Shown: positions 1 through 7,044 of the stretch, in pieces | Numbering within the stretch: the first letter of the stretch is position 1 | How the letters are laid out: the number at the start of each line of letters is the position of its first letter | NCBI GenBank assembly: GCA_943329165.2 | Contig: CALQCV020000064.1 | Location: forward strand, 1 to 9,034 | Reading direction: 5' to 3' | Source: Candidatus Nitrotoga sp. CP45 | GTDB taxonomy: Bacteria > Bacteroidota > Bacteroidia > Flavobacteriales > Flavobacteriaceae | Length of the DNA stretch: 9,034 bases | Program-made: the position numbers and the translations under genes | Notes under the pieces: model-generated | What the model was told of the DNA's origin: nothing | The model's database searches: none | What the model saw: only the letters and a program-made list of their open reading frames with translations

Positions 1-332
1 CTTTTCAAATATTGATTTTGATTGTCAAACAAAAGGTTGTAAGCGGCAGACCAATCTTCGTCGATGCCAATTACGATTTGCTTTTTGATTTCGGCAGCAT
101 TTTTTTTGAGTAAATCGCTTTTTGAAATTACTTCTAAAACTTCTTCGTTATTAGGTGCTTTTTTACAATAAAAACTCAACAATTGCAGTCTTCCTTTGGC
201 TATTACTTTTTCGTTTTTGTAATATTTGGAATAAATTACTTTCAATATAGCCGAATTCTCCGCTTCTTGCGAAAAAGCAACAGAAGAAGTCAGCAGCAAA
301 ACGATGACGGTTTTTAGTAATTGGGGTTTCAT
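1..332 (-). CDS. Small secreted protein of unknown function (3' end outside window)
   Basis: The reading frame opens with ATG at 332-330 and stays open to the left edge, so only the first 110 residues are visible and the C-terminus is missing. The N-terminus is a typical Sec signal peptide: MKPQ then LLKTVIVLLLTSSVAFSQ, with likely cleavage after about residue 21 or 22, so the mature protein should be in the periplasm or outside the cell. The mature part is lysine-rich and probably mostly helical, has one cysteine (in the SFYCKK segment), and shows no motif that I recognise. A perfect TAnnTTTG box lies 30 bp upstream. It is divergent from lpxK with 59 bp between the starts. I do not know its function. 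The coding call rests on the long open frame, signal peptide and promoter box. Confidence 0.75.
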   Translation of the reverse strand, partial: MKPQLLKTVIVLLLTSSVAFSQEAENSAILKVIYSKYYKNEKVIAKGRLQLLSFYCKKAPNNEEVLEVISKSDLLKKNAAEIKKQIVIGIDEDWSAAYNLLFDNQNQYLK

Positions 333-361
333 TTGTATTTGGTAAATCGAATAATTTCCTT

Positions 362-369
362 CAAATATA
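362..369 (-). promoter_or_regulatory. -7 promoter box for the small secreted protein
   Basis: On the minus strand the sequence reads TATATTTG, an exact match to the Bacteroidota -7 consensus TAnnTTTG. It would place transcription start near 355, giving a leader of about 24 nt before ATG at 332. No clear -33 TTG is seen at the usual spacing, so the call rests on the -7 box and its position. Confidence 0.5.
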
Positions 370-379
370 AAAAAATCGT

Positions 380-387
380 TACTTTCG
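380..387 (+). promoter_or_regulatory. Candidate -7 box for lpxK, possibly leaderless
   Basis: TACTTTCG matches TAnnTTTG with one change (T to C at position seven) and ends only 4 bp before the lpxK ATG at 392. With start sites normally five to seven bases downstream, the transcript would begin at or very near the start codon. No TTG is present at the -33 position. The same variant ending (TTCG) appears in the -7 box of the OmpA gene in this window. Confidence 0.4.
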
Positions 388-391
388 TGCT

Positions 392-1396
392 ATGATTTTG
401 TTCCGAAAATTACTCTTTCCTTTTGCCATATTGTATGGTTCTATCACTTATTTAAGAAATTATCTTTACGATAAAGGTATACTAAAATCCTATTCCTTCG
501 ATATTCCTGTTATTGTTGTCGGTAATTTGAGCGTTGGCGGTACCGGAAAAACACCTCAAATAGAGTATTTAATTCGGCTGTTATCTCCTAATTATAAAGT
601 AGCAACATTGAGTCGGGGTTACAAACGAAAATCAGAAGGCTTTATTTTGGCTGATGCTGCTTCAACTGTTGAAATTTTAGGAGATGAACCTTTTCAGTAT
701 TTTAAAAAATTTCCAGACATTCAGGTTGCTGTTGATGCTGACAGAAAAAACGGAATTGAGCAATTATTGAATCAAAAATCTAGACCTGAAATTATTTTGT
801 TGGATGATGCTTTTCAGCATCGCAAAGTAAAAGCAGGTTTTTATATACTTTTGACGGCTTATGAAGATTTATTTTGCGATGATTTAATGCTGCCAACAGG
901 AAATCTTCGCGAAAGTAGAAACGGAGCTAAAAGAGCTAACTTAATTATAGTAACCAAATGTCCGCCTAACATTACCGATAGTGAGCAGGAGAATATCAAA
1001 AAGAGAATTGGAGTCGACTTGACAATCTTTTTCAGCACCATTGCTTATGATGAAAAAGTGTATAATGATAATGATAGTATAGCGGTTAGCGATTTAAAAT
1101 CAACACCAAAAATTTTACTTGCAGGAATTGCAAATCCAAATCCGTTTTTTGATTATTTACAAACTGACAAAGATGAGGTTATGACATTTTCTGATCATCA
1201 TCATTTCAGCGGAAGCGATATTTTAAACATTAAAAGCCAGGCTATTGATAAAATCATTGTCGCAACCGAAAAGGATTTTGTACGTTTGAACTCTGAAATT
1301 TTAGTAAAACAATTATACTATCTGCCTATTAAAAGCAAGTTGATTTCAAATCAAGATGATTTTAATCAATTAGTTTTACGTTATGTGACGACTTAG
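392..1396 (+). CDS. lpxK: Tetraacyldisaccharide 4'-kinase LpxK
   Basis: LpxK phosphorylates the 4' position of tetraacyldisaccharide 1-phosphate to make lipid IVA, the sixth step of lipid A synthesis, at the inner face of the inner membrane. The 334-residue length is normal for the family. Visible motifs are an N-terminal hydrophobic membrane-associating segment (residues 6-26), the Walker A loop GNLSVGGTGKTP at 44-55, LSRGYKRK at 73-80, GDEP at 97-100, the signature DDAFQHRKV at 138-146 (catalytic Asp region and conserved His), and LPTGNLRE at 167-174. The ATG at 392 gives the usual N-terminus directly before the first hydrophobic helix, and no Shine-Dalgarno is seen. The gene converges on the OmpA gene, with a hairpin in the 28-bp gap. 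Identification is secure from the motifs. Confidence 0.97.
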   Translation: MILFRKLLFPFAILYGSITYLRNYLYDKGILKSYSFDIPVIVVGNLSVGGTGKTPQIEYLIRLLSPNYKVATLSRGYKRKSEGFILADAASTVEILGDEPFQYFKKFPDIQVAVDADRKNGIEQLLNQKSRPEIILLDDAFQHRKVKAGFYILLTAYEDLFCDDLMLPTGNLRESRNGAKRANLIIVTKCPPNITDSEQENIKKRIGVDLTIFFSTIAYDEKVYNDNDSIAVSDLKSTPKILLAGIANPNPFFDYLQTDKDEVMTFSDHHHFSGSDILNIKSQAIDKIIVATEKDFVRLNSEILVKQLYYLPIKSKLISNQDDFNQLVLRYVTT

Positions 1397-1406
1397 ATAA
1401 AAATTC

Positions 1407-1424
1407 AACTCAGCTGGGTTTTGT
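1407..1424. terminator. Short bidirectional terminator between lpxK and the OmpA gene
   Basis: AACTCAGCTGGGTT (1407-1420) forms a 5-bp stem with a 4-base loop as plus-strand RNA (one U-G pair), followed by TTGTTT. Read on the minus strand, the stem has one C/A mismatch and is followed by a T-rich run (GAATTTTTATC). It lies between two converging stop codons, where a shared terminator is expected. The stem is short, so strength is uncertain. Confidence 0.55.
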
Positions 1425-2693
1425 TTATTGTAAAACAATTACAACACGTCTGGCTAGCTCTAAACTCTGCAAATCATTTTTGTCTTCACTCAATATTTCA
1501 TCTATTCCTTTTGAAATTAGGGAAATTCTTAATGGGTCAATACCGTACAATACCATAATTTCCTTAATTTTTTCTGATCGCCTTAAACCTAATCTTCTGT
1601 TAAATTCTTCTCCACCTCTGTTATCAGTATATCCATTTAAAGTGGCTTTAGATTCCGGGTATTTTTTCATGTAAGATATAATAGCAACTATTTTTTTCTT
1701 TGAATCTTTGTTTGGGTTTACTTGATTGAAATCAAAGAATACTTCATTATTCCCATCTTCAAAAATTGACCCAAAATCTTTCTCTTTTTGAGTTAAATTT
1801 GAGGTGCTACTGACATTTTCTTTGTTTTTAGCAACGGTATTTTCTCCAACAACTTTTCTTCCTTTTGAATCTACAATTGATCCTGCAGCAGTGTTTTTTT
1901 CTAAATCTAAATAATCTGGAATACCATCTTTATCAGTGTCTTTTTGCAGGTTTTGTATTTTTGCTTCATAATCTAGCATTTTCTGAGTTTTAATTAATGC
2001 TAAATCATTCCAATCCCAATCAGCATGTTGCTTATTTTTACCCAAATAATAAGTGAATCCAATAGTCAAGTCGTGCATGATACCATTTAAATTATTATTT
2101 TTAGCTGCATAGTCGTGACCATCCCAATTTAAATGTTGTCTAAAATTTACAGTATATGAAAAATCAGTATTTAAAACTACACGATCTGTGATTTTAAATT
2201 GTGGTGTAATACCAATTATAAATCCTCCATTAGAATCCATTTTACCTGCAAATCTACCTTCTTTAATTTTTAATTTATTTATTTGTGGCCCAAAATGTGC
2301 CAGTAAACCCAATCTAGAAGTAAATTGATCAAAGTTAAGTACGTGTCCCATATTAATTACTCCTTGAAAGTCAATTTTATACAATTCATTTTCAAAAGAT
2401 TCTGAGCTACTTCCGGCTGCATTAGCTACAGAAACATAAGTTACACCCATGCGAATTCCAAAGTAAGTAGAAAACATATATCTAGTGCCTATATCAAAAT
2501 GATTGAACTTATTAAAGGCAAAATAGGTATCGTTATTTGATGAAAAATATTGTGGTGTATAAGGAGAAATGGGCTTCCCAAATCCAGTATTTGCTTCAAT
2601 TGACCATTTATTAAAATTCTGTACTTGTGCTTTTGCTGAAGTGAAGCAAAGAACAAAATAAAAGTAAATATGTAAAAAGACTTTTAATTTCAT
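1425..2693 (-). CDS. OmpA-family outer-membrane protein with thrombospondin type 3 repeat
   Basis: This 422-residue protein is predicted to sit in the outer membrane and anchor it to peptidoglycan. A Sec signal peptide covers residues 1-22, with cleavage after the KAQ region. Residues about 28-220 alternate polar and aromatic stretches, as in a small outer-membrane beta-barrel, ending in the strand IGFTYYLG. A calcium-binding-type thrombospondin type 3 motif, DTDKDGIPDYLD, lies at 252-263. A charged linker follows, then the OmpA C-terminal domain at about 318-422. In that domain GYTDNRG (354-360) supplies D357 and LGLRR (368-372) supplies R372, the Asp/Arg pair that binds diaminopimelate in characterised OmpA domains, and RRVVIVLQ is the final strand. 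ATG at 2693 directly precedes the signal peptide. The gene is transcribed opposite to both neighbours. Its exact cellular role is not evident. Confidence 0.92.
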   Translation of the reverse strand: MKLKVFLHIYFYFVLCFTSAKAQVQNFNKWSIEANTGFGKPISPYTPQYFSSNNDTYFAFNKFNHFDIGTRYMFSTYFGIRMGVTYVSVANAAGSSSESFENELYKIDFQGVINMGHVLNFDQFTSRLGLLAHFGPQINKLKIKEGRFAGKMDSNGGFIIGITPQFKITDRVVLNTDFSYTVNFRQHLNWDGHDYAAKNNNLNGIMHDLTIGFTYYLGKNKQHADWDWNDLALIKTQKMLDYEAKIQNLQKDTDKDGIPDYLDLEKNTAAGSIVDSKGRKVVGENTVAKNKENVSSTSNLTQKEKDFGSIFEDGNNEVFFDFNQVNPNKDSKKKIVAIISYMKKYPESKATLNGYTDNRGGEEFNRRLGLRRSEKIKEIMVLYGIDPLRISLISKGIDEILSEDKNDLQSLELARRVVIVLQ

Positions 2694-2755
2694 AAAATAT
2701 ATCTTATTTTTTTTAGGATTAAGAACACCTATTAATATAAAAAATTATTAGTTTG

Positions 2756-2785
2756 CGAAGGTATATAATATAAATCATACAACAA
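2756..2785 (-). promoter_or_regulatory. Promoter of the OmpA-family gene
   Basis: The minus strand has TTGTTG (2785-2780) as a -33 element and TACCTTCG (2763-2756) as a -7 element, one base from TAnnTTTG. Spacing is 19 or 16 bp depending on which TTG is used, which fits Bacteroidota promoters. The implied leader is about 55 nt, very A/T-rich, with no Shine-Dalgarno before ATG at 2693. Confidence 0.55.
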
Positions 2786-2909
2786 TTTTTTTTCGGTAAT
2801 CTATCGATAAGTTTCGATTAAAAGTAAATAAGTCAAAAAAATAAAGAAGATTATGCTTTTGTTTAAAAAAACTATTTTGTAACCAATTGATTAGAAGCGT
2901 TAATTTTTA

Positions 2910-2929
2910 ATTCAAACTTATATTTGAAT
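2910..2929. repeat. 7-bp inverted repeat upstream of the phosphorylase gene
   Basis: ATTCAAA (2910-2916) and TTTGAAT (2923-2929) form a perfect inverted repeat with a 6-bp spacer. It overlaps the upstream candidate -7 box at 2919-2926, so it could be an operator or simply a chance A/T-rich dyad. The half-site extended by one base, TTTGAATA, recurs at 2962-2969. Confidence 0.35.
2919..2926 (+). promoter_or_regulatory. Upstream candidate -7 box for purine nucleoside phosphorylase
   Basis: TATATTTG is an exact TAnnTTTG match, about 85 bp before the ATG. No TTG is found at the expected -33 distance. It would give a leader of about 80 nt. In such A/T-rich DNA, chance matches are likely. Confidence 0.3.
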
Positions 2930-2957
2930 AAATTAATTAATACTTAATATTTTATTT

Positions 2958-2965
2958 TACTTTTG
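2958..2965 (+). promoter_or_regulatory. Proximal candidate -7 box for purine nucleoside phosphorylase
   Basis: TACTTTTG is an exact TAnnTTTG match ending 45 bp before ATG at 3011, giving a leader of about 40 nt. The -33 position lacks TTG. It is preferred over the 2919 box because of its distance to the start. Confidence 0.45.
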
Positions 2966-3010
2966 AATAGTCAATTTATTGTTTTTTTGTGAAAAATTAA
3001 AGCTATTATA

Positions 3011-3826
3011 ATGTGGGAACTTGTTCAGGAAACCGTTGATTATATCAAAAAGAAAACCAATTTCACGCCCGAATACGGCGTTATTTTAGGTTCAGGATTA
3101 GGAAGTTTTACTGATGATATCAATATCGAATTTACATTGTCGTATAATGAAATTCCAAATTTTCCAGTGTCAACTGTTCAAGGACATAAAGGCGCGCTTG
3201 TTTTTGGAACAATAGGTGATAAAAAAGTTATGGCAATGCAGGGACGTTTTCATTTTTATGAAGGCTATAACATGAAGCAAGTCACGTTTCCTGTGCGCGT
3301 GATGAAATATCTTGGCGTTACTAAATTGGTAGTTTCTAATGCTTCCGGTGGCGTAAATTCGGATTATGAAGTAGGTTCAATAGTCGTTATAAAAGATCAT
3401 ATCAATTTTTTCCCAGAACATCCGTTACATGGAAAAAATGAGGAACGTTTTGGACCAAGATTTTTGAATATGAACGAAGCTTATAATAAAGCAATGATTA
3501 ACAAAGCAAAAGCAATAGCTGTTGAAAATAATATTACCGTTCATGATGGCGTTTATCTTGGTTTGCAAGGCCCAACATTTGAAACTTTTGCAGAATATAA
3601 AATGGTAAAAGTTCTTGGAGCTGATTGCGTCGGAATGTCAACTGTGCCAGAAGTTATTGTCGCCCGACATATGGGAATTGAATGCTTTGGACTATCTGTA
3701 ATTACCGATATGGGTGATGTTGAGACGGCCATGGAAGAAGTAAGCCACGACGAAGTTTTAAAAGCAGCAGCAAAAGCTGAACCTCATGTTAGAAAATTAA
3801 TTAAAGAACTAATTCTGCAGTTCTAA
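3011..3826 (+). CDS. Purine nucleoside phosphorylase, trimeric (NP-II) class
   Basis: This 271-residue enzyme should split purine (deoxy)ribonucleosides with phosphate into free base and (deoxy)ribose 1-phosphate, for purine salvage in the cytoplasm. The motifs follow the human/Bacillus PunA class: GVILGSGLG at 23-31 (phosphate-binding S28), QGHKG at 57-61 (H59), QGRFHFYEGY at 77-86 (R79, H81), SNASGG at 109-114, QGPTFET at 186-192 (E191, which contacts the base), GMSTVPEVIVARH at 208-220 (M209, S210) and H246 (ribose side). The residue matching human N243, in the SVITD segment, is D233, so base preference may differ from a strict 6-oxopurine enzyme. The ATG at 3011 gives a family-normal N-terminus. 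Its TAA overlaps the converging kinase stop by 4 bp. The class is certain; exact substrate is not. Confidence 0.93.
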   Translation: MWELVQETVDYIKKKTNFTPEYGVILGSGLGSFTDDINIEFTLSYNEIPNFPVSTVQGHKGALVFGTIGDKKVMAMQGRFHFYEGYNMKQVTFPVRVMKYLGVTKLVVSNASGGVNSDYEVGSIVVIKDHINFFPEHPLHGKNEERFGPRFLNMNEAYNKAMINKAKAIAVENNITVHDGVYLGLQGPTFETFAEYKMVKVLGADCVGMSTVPEVIVARHMGIECFGLSVITDMGDVETAMEEVSHDEVLKAAAKAEPHVRKLIKELILQF

Positions 3827-5991
3827 CTCAAATTCGTAGCGATAATTCTATAGAAATTTTCGGGTTCGAATGGTTTGGTAATTACGTCGGTCATGCCAAA
3901 TGACATTAGTATTTCTCTGTTTTCATTCAGGGAAATGGCTGTTAAGGCAATTATAGGCATTTTGGTATCATATTCCCGGATTTTCTGAGTGGCAATAGTA
4001 CCATTTATACCCGGTAAATGGACATCCATCAAGACTAAATCGAAGTCATTTTCTTTGCTGAGGATTTCAACAGCTTCTTCTCCATTTTCGATAATTTGAC
4101 AAATAACTGCTTTTTTCTCAAGCATTTTTTTAGTTATCATTTGGTTGATTTTGTTGTCTTCCACGACCAAAATATTTTTGCCAATTAAGATGTCGTCTGA
4201 ATACAATTTCTCTTTTTCAACTACAATTTCTTGTGTTCCATGTTGTAGATTTAACTCGAAATCAAAAGTAGTTCCCACACCAACTTCACTGATCAAATTA
4301 ATTTCTCCGCCTAATAAGTCGACCACTTTTTTAACAATGGTAAGGCCTAAACCTGTTCCGCCATATTTTCTGTTAATTTCGATAGAACCTTGTGAGAAAC
4401 TTTCAAAAATAGATTCTTGTTTATCTTCAGGAATACCAATTCCAGTATCGCTTATAGCAAAATTTATTCTGGAGTAATCTTCACCGATTTCGATTAGTTT
4501 GGCGGTAATTTTTACTTCTCCATTTTTGGTAAACTTCAGCGCATTATTGATAAGATTGATAAAGATTTGCGATAGCTTTGTCGGATCGCTTAGCAGAATT
4601 TCGGGAACCTCCGGATCAACTTCTAAAATAAATTTATTATTGTTTTTGGATGCAATTTCCAGCATTGAGTTTTGAATATCGAGCAACAATTGTTTGATGC
4701 TAAAATTGATGTATTCAATTTCAATAGTATTCGAGTCGATACGGTTAATTTCTAGAATTTTATTGATGAATTTCAACAGATAATTTCCCGAAAACTTCAA
4801 CGAATTTAAATAGTGTATTTGATTTTCCTTCGGATTATCGTCAATCAATAAGTGGGTTATTCCGGTGATTGCATTCAGTGGCGTTCTGAGTTCGTGGCTT
4901 ACAGTTGATAAAAATTCAGCGCGGGCTTTTGATGCTTTTTCGGCATTATCTTTTGCAATTTGCAACTCGAAATTTTTCTCTTGTAAAGTATTGTTAGATT
5001 GTGTTCTAATGATGTTGTTTTTATATAAAGACAAACTCAAAAGCGACAAAATCGCAATCAGCGCAATAGCCAAAATACTAATAAGTTTGCCAAATTTGTT
5101 CGTTTTCTGTTGCGTTTCATTTTCTTTTGTCATTTGATCAATGACTTTCAATCGTTCACTTTCCTTGAAACTTAAATAGTCATCGGTATTTAATTTTTTA
5201 TTGTACAAAAGCGAAAGACTGTCTTTTAAATCTAGATGCGCTTTTAAATAAGCATACGACTTTTTTACGTCAAGTAGTTTTTCATACGATTTACTCAAAT
5301 CAAAAAGGATTTTTGCTTTTTGGTCTAAGTTTTTATCTTTGGTACTTAACAGCAAGGCTCTGTTGAGATAGTTTACACTTAAATTACTGTGATTTAATTT
5401 TTGTTCAATCGTTCCAAGTTGGTATAGTGCTTCAGCTTTGGTTTTAAAAACATCTTTTGTATCGTCTTTGGATATGATTTCATTAAATAGTTTAGAAGCC
5501 AATTCCGTCTTGCCATTATTCTTATATAAAATACCTTTTTGCAGATTCATAAAAGGTGAAGCGTCAATTTTTAGTAAAGTATAAATGGATTCTGCTTTGT
5601 CAAAACTGTCTTCGGCTTTTTCAAATTCTTCCAAACTCATATAGCAAAGACCAATGCTGTAGTAACAAAACGCATAATTTGTTGACGGTGTAAGCTGATT
5701 GTATAAATTGGCGCTATTTGTAAATGAGTATAAAGCATCATTCCATTTTTTTATCTCAAAATAGGTTGTACCTAATGAGAATAATGCATCAGCTTTTCCT
5801 TTAATGTTATTAAACACTTTAGCATAGTTATAAGCTTTCTGAGAAAATGCAAGAGCAGATTTATAGTTGTTTGTTTTTTTATTGAAGTTGGCTAATTGAA
5901 TATAATAGGAGGTGCTATCAATTTTTTTTATTGACATTTTTTGTCCAAAAAAGACAAAAGGAATAAAAAGGAAAATACAAATCCATTTCAT
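3823..5991 (-). CDS. Hybrid histidine kinase with TPR sensor region and C-terminal receiver
   Basis: This is a 722-residue membrane sensor. Order: signal-like hydrophobic start (4-16); about five or six TPR-like helical repeats (roughly 28-260), probably periplasmic; one transmembrane helix (303-323); a coiled-coil stretch (330-360); HisKA with phospho-acceptor H366 in STVSHELRTPLNA; an ATPase domain with N-box NLINNALKF (479-487), G1 DTGIGI (515-520), F-box FESFSQ (529-534) and G2 GGTGLGL (544-550); and a receiver with E611/D612, phospho-acceptor D656 in LMDVHLPG, T684 and K706 in TKPF. All catalytic residues are present. There is no DNA-binding output domain, so phosphate probably passes to a partner encoded elsewhere. 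The ATG at 5991 sits 39 bp after the gap stop; a weak TAATTTAG box at 6008-6001 could give separate expression. Signal unknown. Confidence 0.94.
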   Translation of the reverse strand: MKWICIFLFIPFVFFGQKMSIKKIDSTSYYIQLANFNKKTNNYKSALAFSQKAYNYAKVFNNIKGKADALFSLGTTYFEIKKWNDALYSFTNSANLYNQLTPSTNYAFCYYSIGLCYMSLEEFEKAEDSFDKAESIYTLLKIDASPFMNLQKGILYKNNGKTELASKLFNEIISKDDTKDVFKTKAEALYQLGTIEQKLNHSNLSVNYLNRALLLSTKDKNLDQKAKILFDLSKSYEKLLDVKKSYAYLKAHLDLKDSLSLLYNKKLNTDDYLSFKESERLKVIDQMTKENETQQKTNKFGKLISILAIALIAILSLLSLSLYKNNIIRTQSNNTLQEKNFELQIAKDNAEKASKARAEFLSTVSHELRTPLNAITGITHLLIDDNPKENQIHYLNSLKFSGNYLLKFINKILEINRIDSNTIEIEYINFSIKQLLLDIQNSMLEIASKNNNKFILEVDPEVPEILLSDPTKLSQIFINLINNALKFTKNGEVKITAKLIEIGEDYSRINFAISDTGIGIPEDKQESIFESFSQGSIEINRKYGGTGLGLTIVKKVVDLLGGEINLISEVGVGTTFDFELNLQHGTQEIVVEKEKLYSDDILIGKNILVVEDNKINQMITKKMLEKKAVICQIIENGEEAVEILSKENDFDLVLMDVHLPGINGTIATQKIREYDTKMPIIALTAISLNENREILMSFGMTDVITKPFEPENFYRIIATNLS

Positions 5992-6030
5992 TTTGTGCAG
6001 CTAAATTAATTATATTATAAAATTAGGAAA

Positions 6031-7020
6031 TCATTTTTCTAACAACAGTATTAAATCGATTATTCTTGATGAATAACCAATTTCGTTATCATACCAGCCC
6101 ACAACTTTGACCATTTTGCCAATCACAGAAGTTAGTTGAGCATCAAAAAGGCAAGAGTTTTTATTGCCAATAATATCTACTGAAACGATGGGATCTTCGG
6201 TATAATCAAGAATTCCTTTGAGTGAAGTTTGCGACGCTTTTTTAAAAGCAGCATTGATTTCTGCAATGGTAACTTCTTTTTTTACATAGCAGGTGATATC
6301 GGTTAGAGAACCATCTGGAACTGGAACTCGAATACCACTTCCCCCAATTTTCCCTTCCATTTCCGGAAAAATTTTGGTTAATGCTTTCGCTGCGCCAGTT
6401 GTTGTTGGCACAATACTTTGGCTTGCACCACGTGCGCGACGCAAATCTTTATGTGGTTGGTCGTGTAAACTTTGGTCGGTCGTGTAGGAATGAACCGTTG
6501 TGATATATGCTTGCTCAATACCGCAAAGTTCGTTAATGATTTTAATCATTGGTGCGGCGTTATTAGTAGTACAGCTAGCGTTTGAAATTATGTTTTCTGT
6601 TCCGTCTAATATATTTTCGTTGACACCAAGTACCACGGTTTTAATTTCGAAAACTTCAGATGGTGCAGAGAGAATTACTTTTTTGGCTCCGGACAAAATG
6701 TGTTTGTTGATATCTTCAAAAGTGCTGTATTTACCGGTACTTTCAATGACAAAATCAATGTGCTTCCATTTGAGGCTTGAGATTTCTTTTTCGTGAAAAA
6801 ACAAATATGGTTTTCCATCTACAATTATCGATTGGTCATCAAAGGAAACGTCAAAAGGTAAAACGCCATGAATACTGTCGTATTTTATTAAATGCGCCAT
6901 GGTTTTATTGTCGGCTATGTCATTGATAGCTACCACTTCAATCGAAGGATGATTGAGAAGTAAACGGAAAAGATTTCGACCAATGCGCCCAAAACCGTTG
7001 ATGGCGATACGTGTTTTCAA
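6031..7020 (-). CDS. gap: Glyceraldehyde-3-phosphate dehydrogenase (TTG start)
   Basis: This cytoplasmic enzyme oxidises and phosphorylates glyceraldehyde 3-phosphate to 1,3-bisphosphoglycerate. Length (329 residues) is normal. The Rossmann start KTRIAINGFGRIGRN (2-16) and D34 in AINDIAD point to NAD use. The catalytic cysteine is C150 in SNASCTTN and the helper histidine is H177 in TVHSYT. TTTGAA (206-211) and GWYDNEIGYS (308-317) are also conserved. The start codon is TTG at 7020-7018: no ATG or GTG lies between the in-frame lipA stop (7047-7045) and the glycine-rich NAD loop, and a later start would destroy that loop. A duplicated AATTCGTAATT element fills the 24-bp gap to lipA and overlaps the start by one base. 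Co-transcription with lipA is likely. A second gap gene elsewhere in the genome is possible. Erythrose-4-phosphate dehydrogenase is a less likely alternative. Confidence 0.94.
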   Translation of the reverse strand: MKTRIAINGFGRIGRNLFRLLLNHPSIEVVAINDIADNKTMAHLIKYDSIHGVLPFDVSFDDQSIIVDGKPYLFFHEKEISSLKWKHIDFVIESTGKYSTFEDINKHILSGAKKVILSAPSEVFEIKTVVLGVNENILDGTENIISNASCTTNNAAPMIKIINELCGIEQAYITTVHSYTTDQSLHDQPHKDLRRARGASQSIVPTTTGAAKALTKIFPEMEGKIGGSGIRVPVPDGSLTDITCYVKKEVTIAEINAAFKKASQTSLKGILDYTEDPIVSVDIIGNKNSCLFDAQLTSVIGKMVKVVGWYDNEIGYSSRIIDLILLLEK

Positions 7021-7044
7021 ATTCGTAATTGTTAATTCGTAATT
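7020..7044. repeat. Duplicated AATTCGTAATT element between lipA and gap
   Basis: AATTCGTAATT occurs at 7020-7030 and again at 7034-7044, separated by GTT. Together the two copies make up nearly all of the lipA-gap spacer and reach the first base of the gap TTG start. Each copy is AATT-N3-AATT and so has an imperfect dyad. It may be a copy of a short dispersed intergenic repeat, but no other copy lies in this window. Confidence 0.6.

Larger units (their letters stand above)
2694..3010. other. AT-rich divergent intergenic region (317 bp)
   Basis: This is the only gene-free stretch over 300 bp. It lies between the divergent OmpA and purine nucleoside phosphorylase starts. It contains the OmpA promoter on the minus strand, two TAnnTTTG boxes on the plus strand, a 7-bp inverted repeat at 2910-2929 and an 8-bp palindrome TATCGATA at 2802-2809. 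I see no ORF with coding character, no RNA gene and no riboswitch-like structure; the base composition is almost pure A/T. Confidence 0.7.

Noticed and set aside
859..1041. Minus-strand open frame inside lpxK, and similar antisense frames inside the OmpA, kinase, gap, lipA and transporter genes.
   Set aside because: They are antisense to well-supported genes, lack family motifs and have no promoter or start context of their own.
2802..2809. TATCGATA palindrome as an operator.
   Set aside because: It is only 8 bp long in A/T-rich DNA, lies upstream of both promoter candidates and has no repeated partner.
3846..3855. Palindrome TTCTATAGAA just past the phosphorylase stop as a terminator.
   Set aside because: It is an A/T-rich 10-bp palindrome with no loop and no strong T-run after it, and it lies inside the kinase coding region.
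6001..6008. TAATTTAG as a separate promoter for the histidine kinase.
   Set aside because: It has one mismatch at a key position, no -33 TTG, and the whole 39-bp spacer is A/T-rich, so chance is the likelier explanation. It is mentioned only as a possibility in the kinase entry.
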